Positions 41,281 through 51,076 of a DNA stretch of 64,000 nucleotides are shown here, one piece after another (within the stretch, counting starts at the first letter, position 1; the number at the start of each line of letters is the position of its first letter). This DNA comes from Vreelandella lionensis. Its GTDB lineage: Bacteria > Pseudomonadota > Gammaproteobacteria > Pseudomonadales > Halomonadaceae. The notes beneath the pieces were generated by a model that was not told the DNA's origin, ran no database searches, and was given only the letters and a program-made list of their open reading frames with translations. Location: NCBI RefSeq assembly GCF_002087295.1, contig NZ_MWVI01000012.1, positions 1 to 64,000 of the forward strand, read 5' to 3'. A program made the position numbers and the translations under genes.

Positions 41281-42641
41281 AACTCTCACTGCGAGCGCGT
41301 CTGCTAGGATCCGCTGGCCTATGGAGTGCCATTGCGTTAGTGGGCGTGGGGCTATTTATCTACTGGCTGTTCAAAGATCACGCCGAGCGCACCTTTGACG
41401 CCCGACTGGACGCCAACCTACTGGGGCTGATGGCCTCTGTAGAGTTCAATGAGCAGGGTCAGTTGATCAAAACCCGTGATATTGGCGGCCCTCAGTTCGA
41501 TCGCGCCTACTCGGGTTGGTATTGGCAAATTGCCCACGACGATGAGGTGCTGATTGCCTCGCGTTCGCTGCTGAATGCCAGCCTGCCCGCGCTGACCAGC
41601 GATGTTTCTCAGGCGCTGGCGCTCACCGGGCCAGAGGGCGAAGCGCTACGCGCCCGAGGCCGTCACTTCTCAGCCCCAGGCAGCGGCCCGCCGTTGAGTA
41701 TCACCGTGGCCGGCCCACAAAACGAAATTGATGATGCCCTGTCGCGCATCGTCCTTCCTTTAGTGGCTTCGCTGGCGCTGCTGGGAATCGGGCTAGCGGT
41801 GGCGGTGTGGTGGCAAGTTCGCTGGGGGTTAAAGCCGCTCACCCGGCTGCGTCGCGACCTTCTTGCGGTACGCCAGGGGTACCGCGAACAGTTAGCCCAC
41901 GCCACGGTGGAAGAGCTACAGCCGCTGGTGGATGAGATCAATGCGCTGGTGACCCATAACCGAGAGGTGATTGCTCGCAGTCGTCAACACGTGGGCAACT
42001 TAGCTCACGGCCTCAAAACGCCCCTCGCCATGTTAGCCAACAGCCTATCGGCTCAGCAGACACACGACGCCACCACCGAGGAGGCATTGTCGCGTCTGCA
42101 GCGCTTGGTCGACCACCATTTGCGCCGCGCTCGGGCCGTCGGTGCGGGTTACCACATGGGCGAGCGCACCCCGGTAGCAGCCACGCTAGAGGGGCTAGTG
42201 AGCGTGATGCGCCATGTATACGCCCGCGGCCCCGCACCACTCCATATCAGCGTTCATTGCGATGATGCGTTAGCGTTTCGAGGTGAGTCCCAGGATCTCG
42301 ATGAGCTGTTGGGCAACCTGCTGGATAACGCCTGCAAGTGGGCGCGTCAGCAGGTGATGATCGAGGTATGCCTGGTATCGCCAGAGCAGTTGACCGTGGT
42401 GATTAGCGATGACGGCCCGGGTATGCCCGAACCCCAGCGGCTAAAAGCCGTGGAGCGAGGCGAGCGCTTCGATGAATCGACCCCGGGCGATGGCTTGGGG
42501 CTTGCCATTGTGCAGGATCTGGCGCGGCTTTACGGGGGGCACCTGGCGCTTGCCGCCAACTCGCCCAGCGGGTTACGCGTCGAGCTGACGCTACCCGCCG
42601 CCGAAAGGCCGCCCAAGGGCGACCTTTCAGGTACATCGTAA
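41277..42641 (+). CDS. sensor histidine kinase, PhoQ-like
   Basis: 454 aa from GTG 41277 (GTGA overlap with the regulator stop); GTG 41265 would add four residues. TM1 is at about residues 12-32, a periplasmic sensor at about 33-158 (with SGWYWQIA), and TM2 at about 159-180. HAMP-like and dimerisation helices carry His244 in NLAHGLKTPLAML, the same context as PhoQ. N box ELLGNLLDNACKWA, G boxes DDGPGMP and GDGLGLAIV. The sensor lacks the long acidic patch of enterobacterial PhoQ, so the signal may differ. An imperfect hairpin lies at its 3' end (42603-42628). Confidence 0.92.
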   Translation: MKLSLRARLLGSAGLWSAIALVGVGLFIYWLFKDHAERTFDARLDANLLGLMASVEFNEQGQLIKTRDIGGPQFDRAYSGWYWQIAHDDEVLIASRSLLNASLPALTSDVSQALALTGPEGEALRARGRHFSAPGSGPPLSITVAGPQNEIDDALSRIVLPLVASLALLGIGLAVAVWWQVRWGLKPLTRLRRDLLAVRQGYREQLAHATVEELQPLVDEINALVTHNREVIARSRQHVGNLAHGLKTPLAMLANSLSAQQTHDATTEEALSRLQRLVDHHLRRARAVGAGYHMGERTPVAATLEGLVSVMRHVYARGPAPLHISVHCDDALAFRGESQDLDELLGNLLDNACKWARQQVMIEVCLVSPEQLTVVISDDGPGMPEPQRLKAVERGERFDESTPGDGLGLAIVQDLARLYGGHLALAANSPSGLRVELTLPAAERPPKGDLSGTS

Positions 42642-42660
42642 CGCCAAAAGAGCGGTGAGT

Positions 42661-43374
42661 TTATTCAGCGGGCCACGCGGGGAGGCGTTTTTCGCGGTAA
42701 ACGTCGCCGCGGTAGTCCACATGCAGTATGACCTGCTCTTCGGCGTCATTCTGCGCCATCCACTCCATATGGCGGCCCTTGAAGTCGACCAGGGCGGCAT
42801 TACGGTAGCCCTGGTCGCTCAGCGCGTTCTCCACGTCACTCTGCTCTAGGTTCGACAGGCTCTCATCACGGTGAGGCCGGTCATGCCCAGGACGTTTGAT
42901 GTGCCATTCCAGTAACTCACCGTCCGGTGAGAAGAGGCTGTGAACGTCGTAGCCTTCCTCATTAACGCTAGTAATGCGATAGACGTCGTCGCGGCGCTTC
43001 AGCTCCACCATTTCACCAAAGCCCTGTGCTTCAAGCTGGCGCTGTAGATTTTCGACATTGGGTGCTACGACGCGTCTTTGTGGCTGCTCACCGTTGCCTG
43101 GCTCATCTGCCGAGCCGCGCAGCGACGCGGCGGTGACGGTATCGCCTTCCAAGCGGCCTTCCACCATAATATCGTCGCCTATTTGGAAGCGCTCGCCGCT
43201 GTTGCCTCGCGGGCGAACCAGCAGACGACGGTCGCCTTCATCGACCACGAGCAGGTCATTGAAGCGTTCGACCACTTCGCCGTTGATGCGCACCTCTTCC
43301 TGCGCCGCCAGCGGAGCGGAGAGGGCAAGGGTGCAGATGGCAGCAGCCAGGGCTTTTAATGGAGTCGGTTGCAT
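42661..43374 (-). CDS. secreted BOF (OB-fold) protein with two PepSY-like domains
   Basis: 237 aa from ATG 43374 (AAGAGG ribosome site). Signal peptide MQPTPLKALAAAICTLALSA, cut near LAAQ. Residues about 25-85 form the BOF-like OB fold (VRINGEVVERFNDLLVVDEG). A linker is followed by two PepSY-like repeats: VENLQRQLEAQGFGEMVELK...SPDGELLEW and VENALSDQGYRNAALVDFKG...YRGDVYREKR. It is a longer paralogue of the 39485 protein and converges on the kinase gene. It probably senses or buffers a periplasmic condition for the kinase; this is inference. Confidence 0.65.
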   Translation of the reverse strand: MQPTPLKALAAAICTLALSAPLAAQEEVRINGEVVERFNDLLVVDEGDRRLLVRPRGNSGERFQIGDDIMVEGRLEGDTVTAASLRGSADEPGNGEQPQRRVVAPNVENLQRQLEAQGFGEMVELKRRDDVYRITSVNEEGYDVHSLFSPDGELLEWHIKRPGHDRPHRDESLSNLEQSDVENALSDQGYRNAALVDFKGRHMEWMAQNDAEEQVILHVDYRGDVYREKRLPAWPAE

Positions 43375-43449
43375 AGTGGTTTCCTCTTGTTGGCAAGTTG
43401 GGGCAAGCTTGTGAAGAGTTAGCCCCGCAAGTGACAATGCCAAGCCTAC

Positions 43450-43497
43450 GCAACCGCTGCTGAACCGAGACTAAATCATCGGTTCAAGTTTGATTCA
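43450..43497. promoter_or_regulatory. paired GGTTCA direct repeats in divergent promoter region
   Basis: On the minus strand, GGTTCA-N5-GGTTGC (43450-43466) points towards the 42661 gene. On the plus strand, GGTTCA-N5-GATTCA (43481-43497) points towards the META lipoprotein gene. Both have the hexamer-N5-hexamer layout of the PhoP-like site at 40197. The -10 elements downstream are poor, so this is weaker than the 40197 site. Confidence 0.4.
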
Positions 43498-43530
43498 GGA
43501 TTAACGAGCTAATCGGATAAGGGAGTCGAT

Positions 43531-43982
43531 ATGAAACCAAAGGGCATAAAGGGATGGCTAGCCGCGCTAAGCATGGTCACGCTGGCGGGCTGCAGCAGCG
43601 CACCGCAGCAAGAGCGAATCGACGCGCCGCAAGGCGGCACGCTCTCTGGGCCAGTGGTCGAGCAGCGCTGGAACTTGCTGTTGGTAGGGACCGATGAACG
43701 GCTATCAATGCCCGAGACGCCGTTTTTCCGCATCGGCCGCGACGGCAAGGTTAGCGGCTCGGATGGCTGCAACCAGTTCACCGGCAAGGTGAGCCTGGGC
43801 GAAAGCCAGCGCATTGAGTTAGCGAACTGGCCTCCACCCGAATGGCCTGCCCCAATATGGAAGACGCCAAGCGGGTCACCGATATGCTGGATACCGCGTA
43901 TCGTTACTTGATCGACCACGACCGTTTGGTGTTCTTCGGACCGGATAGCCGTGTGCTCGGCGGCTGGCGGGAAGCTAACTAA
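43531..43982 (+). CDS. META-domain (HslJ-like) lipoprotein, frameshifted
   Basis: Restored length is 150 aa. Lipoprotein signal with lipobox TLAGC (Cys21). The META/HslJ fold is recognised by GRDGKVSGSDGCNQFTGKV and, after adding one missing C near 43831, NLASTRMACPNMEDAKRVTD. The stop is at 43980-43982. In E. coli HslJ contributes to novobiocin resistance and heat response; here the role is unknown. AAGGGAG is the ribosome site. Its promoter faces that of the BOF-PepSY gene, so it may belong to the same regulon. Confidence 0.8.
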
Positions 43983-43994
43983 GCCGCTATCGGC

Positions 43995-45177
43995 TTAGTC
44001 ATTAAAAGGCGGGTTGAAGCGAGCGATAAAGCGCGCATCAATCCGCTTTTTCCATTGCCATACCCAGCGCCCCGAAAAGCCAATCGCTCCACGGCTGGCA
44101 ATGGCGTGACCGTCGCCGGTGCCAATCAGTGCCAGCACGCGACGCGGAGGCTGCCACGAGGTGAGCTGTTTGCCGTGACAGGCAGCCCGTAAATTCTCTG
44201 CCAATACGGGCCCCATGCGCACCGCATAAACGCCTGCCTTAGGCAGCGGTGACGAGCGCAGCGCAGCGCAGTCGCCAGCGGCAAAGATGCCCGGTTGGCC
44301 GATGACCTCAAGTGACGTATCCACCGGGATAAAGCCTTGCTCATCCAACGGCAGCGCCGTTTGCTGCAGCCACGTTTGCCCCACGGCTCCGGTCGCCCAG
44401 AGCACGATATCCGCGGCGATGTGGTTGCCGGTGTCGGTTTGCACGCCGCCGGGTACCAAGGCGTGCCCTCGCACGCCTGTATGGACGCGCACGCCCGCAC
44501 GTGTGAGCGCTCGCGCCGTTAACCAGCGGGGCAGCCAGCCAGCGCCGGGCAGCAGCGTTTTGGCGGCGCTGATCAGCTCGCCTTGCCAGTGAATGTCCGG
44601 GCGCTGCTGGCGAAGCTGCGCCAAGACGCTCATCAGCGTCTCGCAGCCTGCTGCGCCGCCGCCTACGCTCACAACGATCTGATGCGCTCCTGCTGGCAGT
44701 TTGGCCACCTCTTCGCGTAATGCTTGCCAACGGTGGTGCAACGAGCTGAGCGGGCGCATGGCCAGCAGCGTGGGCAGCGTATTCTCCTCAATACCTTTTG
44801 GCCCGATCGCCTCATCGCTTTGCGGGGCAATAACTTGCGGTAACGCGAGCGTCGAGCCGACGTTGAAGGAGGCCACGTCAAACGCAATCACGCTGCCATC
44901 CGCCAGCGTTACCTGACGCTCGCTCGTGCATAACGCCACAGCTGGAGATGCAATAAGGCGAGCCCCTGCCCGCAGGCAGAGCGCCGCGATATCCATCTGA
45001 GTTTCCCGCAGCGTGCACTCCCCAGAAAGCCACGCAGGCACGCTGCCCGAGTAGGCGGCAAATGGGTTGTCACTTACGACGGTGATCGACACCGCTTTAT
45101 CCGGGCGCTGAGCAAACGCCTCCAGCACGAAGGGCGTGGGCGTGACCCGCGCCGATGAGCAGTAGCTGCCGTGTCAT
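43995..45177 (-). CDS. FAD-dependent oxidoreductase, SelD-N-terminus type (TIGR03169-like), frameshifted
   Basis: Restored length is 393 aa. It begins MTRQLLLIGAGHAHAFVLEA (FAD-binding GxGxxH variant), then AAYSGSVPAWLSGE, a second nucleotide-binding VVSVGGGAAGCE, IFAAGDCAALRSSPLPKAGV, and an ending TGDGHAIASRGAIGFSGRWV. This pattern is that of the flavoprotein found fused to, or beside, selenophosphate synthetase SelD in other bacteria. No SelD domain or gene is present here. An extra C near 45143 breaks the N-terminus. Its start overlaps the stop of the preceding gene by 4 bp. Electron acceptor and substrate are unknown. Confidence 0.8.
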
Positions 45178-47318
45178 TGGCCCTCACCGCGCCGCCAGCT
45201 AAAGTACTTCTGCAGCAGTGCCAGCACTCGTTCTGGCTTATGGGCGTTTTTCCAAACGCCTGCGGTGGCTTTGGCGGCTTCGCCTAGTGTGGGGTAGGGG
45301 TGAATGGTGCCGAGCAGTTTATTCAGCCCCAGCCCGTGCTTCATGGCGATGGTAAACTCACCCAGCCACTCCCCTGCGTTCTCCGCGACGATCGTCGCCC
45401 CCAGAATTTTGTCTTTGCCGGGCACGGTAAGCACTTTGATAAAGCCTTCGGGCGCGCCTTCGGCAATGGCGCGGTCGCTTTCGCTCATGACGTAGCGGGT
45501 CACTTCAAAGGCGACACCTTTCGCGGTGGCCTCTTTTTCGTTGAACCCACTCGCGCTACTTCCGGCTGCACGTAGGTAACGGTAGGCATAAAGCGGTAGT
45601 CCACCGCGAAGCTTTTCAGCTCGCCAAACAGCGCATTCACGGCGGCGTGCCACGCCTGATGGGCGGCCGCGTGGGTAAGTTGGTAGGGGCCCGCTAAGTC
45701 GCCGCAGGCCCAGATGTTAGGCAGGCGCGTTTGCAGCCGCTCGTTGAGGGCCAGCGTGCCGCCGTCGGTGGTGGTAATCCCTAGCGCCTCCAGTCCTAAC
45801 CCTTCCACGTTGGCCTGACGGCCCGCGCTCACCAGTAGATAATCAAACGCTAGGGTGCTGCGCTCACCCAAGTGTTCAATAACAAGCTGATGCTCCCCGT
45901 CGACTTGGTTTACCTCCAGCGCTTTCGCGCCGGTCATCACCGTCACGCCCTCTTGAGTGAGCGTACGCTCTACGTGCTCGCCAACTTCATTATCTTCCCG
46001 GCCCAGCAATTGCGGCGCGCCCTCTACCAAGACGACATGGCTACCTAAGCGGGCAAAACTTTGGCTCAGTTCGCAGCCAATCGCACCGCCACCCAGCACC
46101 ACCAGCCGTTTGGGCAGCTCTGTGAGCGACCAGAGGTTTTCAGAGGTGAGCAGCGGCGCGTGCTCGATGCCGGGCAAGGGCGGCACGCGAGGGCGCGCTC
46201 CGGTGGCCAGCACGATATGGCGAGCGGTGAGGGTTTGATCGCCCACGCGAATTTCCCATGGTGAAACGAGGGTGGCGTGCTCTTGATACACCTCCACGCC
46301 GAGCTTGGTGTAGCGCTCGACGCTGTCGTGGGGCTCGATATCGCGGATGGCCTGATGCACATGCCCCATCACCTTGGCGAAATCCACGCTGGGCTCGCTG
46401 GCGCTCACGCCAAAGCGGTCTGCTGTGCGAATTTCATGGGCCGCGCGGGCAGCCCGAATCAAGGCTTTGGAAGGCACGCAGCCAGTGTTAAGGCAGTCGC
46501 CGCCCATCTTGTGCTTTTCGATGAGAGCCACCTTGGCTTTCACGGCGCTGGCGATATAGCTGGTCACCAGCCCCGCCGAGCCGCCGCCAATCACCACGAT
46601 GTCGTAGTCAAAACGGCTAGGGCGAGTGAAGCCTTTGTAGGCGTTGCGCTTTTGCACCATCAGTGCAATGCGGCGGGCCACCCAGGGGAACACCGCCAGC
46701 AGCGCAAACGAGGCGATGAGCCCAGGCGAGATAATGCCGCTCAGGCTTTCCAGCTCGCCGAGCTGGCCGCCCGCATTCACGTACACCGCCGTGCCGGGCA
46801 GCATCCCGAGCTGGCTCACCCAGTAAAACGTGGTGGTTTTAATCCGCGTTAGCCCCATCACCAGGTTGATCATGAAAAACGGGAAAATGGGCACCAAACG
46901 CAGGGTGAACAGATAAAACGCGCCATCTTTCTCGACGCCCCGGTTCACCGTGTGGAACTGGCGGGGAAAGCGTTGTTTCGATGGGCTGACGAAACAAAAA
47001 GCGTGAGAGTAGAAAGGCGAGCGTCGCGCCGATGGCGCTGGCAAATGAGATGATCACTAGCCCCCAGCCCAACCCAAACAACGCGCCGCCTAGCAGCGTT
47101 AACAGCGACGCGCCGGGCAGCGAGAGTGCAGCCATCGCCACATACACCGCAAAGAAAATGCCCGCCACCTGCCAGGGCGACTGCTGGAACGCTGCCTGAA
47201 AATCGCTGCGGTAGGCCTGCAGGGTATCCAGAGTGAAGAACGTATGGGCGCCGCTAACGTAGAAGCCAATCACGGCCAGTAGCAGTAGGGCAAACATCAG
47301 CAGGCGCTGACGGTTCAT
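45174..47318 (-). CDS. TVP38/TMEM64 membrane domain fused to a dihydrolipoamide dehydrogenase-like flavoprotein, two frameshifts
   Basis: 714 aa. Residues about 1-230 form a TVP38/DedA-superfamily membrane domain (MAALSLPGASLLTLLGGALF, TLRLVPIFPFFMINLVMGLT). From about 245 follows a class I pyridine nucleotide-disulfide oxidoreductase: YDIVVIGGGSAGLVTSYIAS, redox-active GGDCLNTGCVPSKALIR, NAD site VVLGGGAIGCELSQSFARLG, WACGDLAGPYQLTHAAAHQA, and the catalytic IHPYPTLGEAAKA. Breaks: extra A near 46991 and a missing base near 45549. ATG 47318 has AAGGAG upstream. Such fusions occur in other proteobacteria and cyanobacteria; the reaction is unknown. Confidence 0.88.
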
Positions 47319-47371
47319 GGCAGGCTCCTTGGAAAAGGTGTTCGTACTCAGTGCTAAAACGGAACGTTTCC

Positions 47372-47996
47372 TTACACGCTGGCGTGACGCAACTGCTGCC
47401 AGCGCTGCCAATCTTCGGGGCGGTCGATGTCCCACATGGTATCTGGGTAGGCCGGCTTCCAGGCCCAGCGCCGCCAGGCGCGCTTGCGTCACGCTCAATA
47501 CCTGTTCGGTGCCCCAGGGAATGTCTTCAAACAGGCTGGGGTGATCCTGGTGGCTGCCAATCAGCCCGTAGCCGCCATCCTCAGCCGGTAGAATTACCAC
47601 GGCAAAGGTGCTCAAGGCTGCTCGGCAGCGTTTGAGCATGGCGCTGGTAATGCTGGGGCAGTCGGTGCCCATCACCATGGCGGGGCCGTCGGTGCTGTTC
47701 AGTGCATGGCGAACGCGCCTGCCCACATCGCCCTGCTCTTGGGCGGCCAAGGCCATGCCGTGTTGGGCCTGAAGCTCTAAAAATAGCGGGTGGTGGGGGT
47801 CTAACGAGGTCCACAGCGTGACATTCTCCGCCCCCAGCGCTTCGCAGCCGGGGGCAACACAGTTGCGCACCATGGCGGCGTGGGCTTCGGCGGCGCCCTC
47901 TGCGCCCAAGCAGGGGATCAAACGCGTCTTGGCCTGCCCCGGCAGCGGCGCTTTGGCCAGCAGGTGCAGGTGGGGCGCGGCGAGCTTAACGTGCAT
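47372..47996 (-). CDS. GT-A fold transferase 1, rSAM/selenodomain-associated (TIGR04282/DUF2064), frameshifted
   Basis: Restored length is 207 aa from ATG 47996 (AAGGAG ribosome site). The CofC-like nucleotide-binding start is HLLAKAPLPGQAKTRLIP; further motifs are VMGTDCPSITSAML, AEDGGYGLIG and, after removing an extra base near 47455, AYPDTMWDIDRPEDWQ. Relatives are annotated as glycosyltransferases, but the fold is also that of nucleotidyltransferases such as CofC. It is paired with the next gene upstream (TIGR04283-like), as in other genomes, and overlaps it by 11 bp. Confidence 0.85.
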
Positions 47997-48700
47997 CGCG
48001 GTACTCCTTAGCCAATTGAGTGGCGCTGACACCGCGCCAATAGCGGTAGCGTAGCCGCCACATGAGGCGAATGGTGGGCCAAGCGCCGAACTCGTCCCAG
48101 CGCCTGCCCGAGCTTATCACCTTCTGGCGCAGGCAGGCGGGGGGCGAATGCGCCTTCAGGCGTTTGCTGAGTTCGATGTCTTCCATCAGCGGCTGATTGG
48201 GAAAACCGCCCAGCGCGCAAAACGTATCGCGGCGCACAAAGATGCCTTGGTCAGCCGGTCGCGATACCGCTAATCCGCGAGCGCAGGTTCATCAAGCTCG
48301 CGACCACCGGCAGCCAATGGCTTCGCCCCGCGAGCTGAATATCGAATCGCCCCCAAGCGTGTTGGGCCAGCGCCTTTTGTAGATCTACCACCGCACGCTG
48401 CTCTTCGCCGGGGGGCAGTTGGGTATCGGCATGCAAAAAAAGCAGCGCCGGGGCGTGGGCGTGCTGCGCACCCAGGTTCATTTGCCGTGCTCGTCCGGGG
48501 GCGCTGCTGAGTACCGCATCGGCCAGCGGTGCTGCGAGGGCCACGCTGGCATCGGTGCTGCCACCATCCACGACGAGGAGTTGAACGCCTGAGGCGCGCA
48601 GCGGTTGCAGCCGCGTGAGCGTTGCCTGAATACCCGCTGCCTCATTGAGCATGGGAATGATGATGCTCAGGGACGCAGGCGCGGGGTGTGGATCAGCCAA
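47986..48700 (-). CDS. GT2 transferase 2, rSAM/selenodomain-associated (TIGR04283), frameshifted
   Basis: Restored length is 237 aa. N-terminal LSIIIPMLNEAAGIQATLTR, LLVVDGGSTDASV (nucleotide-sugar binding), ALLFLHADTQLPPGE (DxD-like metal site), and after removal of an extra base near 48256, GDQGIFVRRDTFCALGGFP. No ATG is available; TTG 48700 overlaps the ATPase stop and gives the family N-terminus. It lacks membrane spans, unlike many GT2 enzymes acting on lipid carriers. Acceptor unknown. Confidence 0.83.
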
Positions 48701-49328
48701 GGGCAATGATCGGCCCTCCTGCAGCGGTGGCATCGGCTTCGTCATGGGTAACGAGCAGGGCAGGCAGGCCCGCCTCCCGCAGTTGGCCGAAGACCAGGGC
48801 GCGCATCTCTTGGCGCAGCGCCGTATCGAGTTTGGAGAAGGGTTCATCCAGCAGCACGGCGCGGGGCTGGGAGAGCAGCAAACGCATCAACGCCACCCTA
48901 GCCTGCTGCCCGCCAGAGAGCGTGGCCGGGTCGCGGGCTTCAAACCCCGCAAGTCCTACCTGCTCGAGCGCTTTGGCAATCTGTGCGCTCTTTTGCGAGC
49001 TTCGATGGGGCAGGCCAAAACGCAGGTTGCCGCCGACGCTCAAGTGGGGAAACAGCAGCGGGTCTTGAAACAGCAGGCCAACGCCGCGCTGCTCGGCGGG
49101 CAGGCTGAGTACGTCGGTGTCGCCAAGGCGAACCTGCCCTTGGGCGGTGAACGTGCTCTGTAAAAAGCCGGCGATAAAGGCCAGCAGTGTCGATTTGCCG
49201 GAACCCGAGGGGCCCATCACGGTGAGCACGTCGCCGGGGGCCACCGTGGCGTCCACATGCAGTAGCGGGCGGCCAGCTAAGTGAATGCTTACTTGCTCTA
49301 GGGTCAGGGCATTGGCAGCGTTATTCAC
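48693..49328 (-). CDS. ynjD: YnjD-type ABC transporter ATPase
   Basis: 211 aa. Walker A MGPSGSGKSTLLAF, Q loop GLLFQDPLLFPHLSVGGNLR, signature LSGGQQARVALMRLL, Walker B AVLLDEPFSKLD, switch His VTHDEADAT. All ATPase residues are present. Size and the following permease and binding protein match YnjD (217 aa in E. coli). The stop overlaps the likely TTG start of the GT2 gene; the permease ends 24 bp upstream. Confidence 0.88.
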   Translation of the reverse strand: MNNAANALTLEQVSIHLAGRPLLHVDATVAPGDVLTVMGPSGSGKSTLLAFIAGFLQSTFTAQGQVRLGDTDVLSLPAEQRGVGLLFQDPLLFPHLSVGGNLRFGLPHRSSQKSAQIAKALEQVGLAGFEARDPATLSGGQQARVALMRLLLSQPRAVLLDEPFSKLDTALRQEMRALVFGQLREAGLPALLVTHDEADATAAGGPIIALG

Positions 49329-49352
49329 GGGGTTCCTTATCCACAGGGCGTC

Positions 49353-51040
49353 TTAACCTTGGCGTTGAACGTTGAGAGGGGCACGGCGTGGAGCGCCTAG
49401 CCACCGGGGCAGGGCGACGGCGGCCATAAAGCCTACAAGCGGCAGGCCCGCTTGCACCAGCGCCCACACGCCGATTAAGCGGCGGTTTCCTCCAGAGGCC
49501 AGCGCCACGGCTTCAGTGGTCACTGTTGGTACTCTGCCTGCGCCTAATAGTTGGGTGGGTAAATATTGGCCAATACTCACCGCCAAACCCACCGCCACGG
49601 CGGTAAGCAGCGGGGCGAGTAGGAGCGGCAGCCGCACGCGCCAAAACGCCCGGCGGCGCGAGACGCCCAGCGACTGCGCAATGTAGAGCCAGCGAGGATC
49701 TAAGCGGCGGTAGGCCTCGGCTAGCGAGAGATACACATAAGGCAGCACGAACAGCAGGTGGCCCGCCACCACCAGCGCCAGCTGGGGGCGAATGCCCAGG
49801 CGCTCGGCGGCCACCACTAAGCCATATAAAAATGCGATTTGCGGCACCAGCAGCGGCAAGTAGAGCAGCCAGAGCGAACGGGTAGGGTGAATCTGCTGGC
49901 GCTGCTCGTTTTCAAGAGTGGCGACGACCAACACGGCCGCCAAGCCGGTCGAGAGCAGCGCAACCAGCGCGGTATTCACCAGCGGCCCGGCCAGCATGTC
50001 GGCGCTGCGCTGCCAGTGGTCGAAGGTAAACGACTGCGGCAGCAGCTCAGGAAAACGCCAAAACCCGGCCACCGAGAAAAGCCCTAACCCGATCAGCGCG
50101 GCCAGCGCGGCTAGGCTTGCCAGGGTTAGCCCCGCTCGGCCTGTTACGGTGAAGAGGGCCTCTCCCCGCTGCCGGTCGCCGTTGGTCAGCCAGCGCTGGC
50201 TAAGCCTGCGGGCTAGCTGCTCTAACAGCCACCAGCTCAGCAGTGCGGCCAGCGTCACGCGCAGTTGCAGCACCGCGGCGGCAGATGCCATAAAGCGGTG
50301 GGTGATGTCCGGGTCGCTAAACCAGCCAAGAATCGAGACGCTCAAGGTGGGCGGCAAGCGTGGCCCCAAAATCAGCGCCATATCCACCACCGACGTGGCG
50401 TAGGCAATGACCGCGTAGATGGGTAGGCGTATCAATGGATAGAGCGAAGGAAGCACTACTTTGAGCCAGGCAAGCGTGGGCGAATAGCCCAGCGACCGCG
50501 CCAGTCGCAGGCGCTGTTCCGCCTGTAATTGGGGCAGCGCCGCCAGGCTCATCAACAAGAGAAACGGGGCTTCTTTGAGTACCAGGCCAAAGGTGAGCGC
50601 CAACCCCCAGGGGTCGTTGACGATCAGCGCATCTGGGGGTGCTTCCCAGCCGGAGAGCCAAGGGGAGATGAGCCGTGCCATCAGCCCGGAAGGCGCGATC
50701 AAGAACGCAAAGCCGAACGCCACCGCCGCGTGGGGGATCGCCAGCAGGGGCGATACCAAGCGGCGTAGGCTGCGGTCCAGCCAAGTGCCTTGGCTGGCGG
50801 CTAAAAACAGCACGACGATCAGCAGCGCCAGCGCCGTACTGGCCAAGCCGCTGGCAAAACTCACCGCCACCGAGCGGCCAAGCCCCGGCTGGGCGAACAG
50901 CATTTGCCAAGCGGAGAGATTGGCCTGCTCGCTCCCCATACCGGCAGGTAGCCAAACGCAGGCAGCAGCACCATGCCAAGCCCTGCGGTGACGGGCATCA
51001 CCAGCAGGGCAATGATCACAATAGGCGCTAGCCGCAGCAT
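49353..51040 (-). CDS. ynjC: YnjC-type ABC transporter double permease, frameshifted
   Basis: Restored length is 562 aa with about twelve membrane spans in two homologous permease halves (FbpB/ThiP-like layout). The inner-membrane EAA-type loops are around LARSLGYSPTLAWLKVVLPS in the first half and IAQSLGVSRRRAFWRVRLPL in the second. One missing base near 50940 separates the first 34 residues (MLRLAPIVIIALLVMPVTAG...FGYLPV) from MGSEQANLSAWQMLF. It sits 36 bp after ynjB. Each half would dimerise with one YnjD. Confidence 0.87.
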
Positions 51041-51076
51041 GGTTCAGTGAGTCGCATGCGGGTGTAAGTCGTGCGT

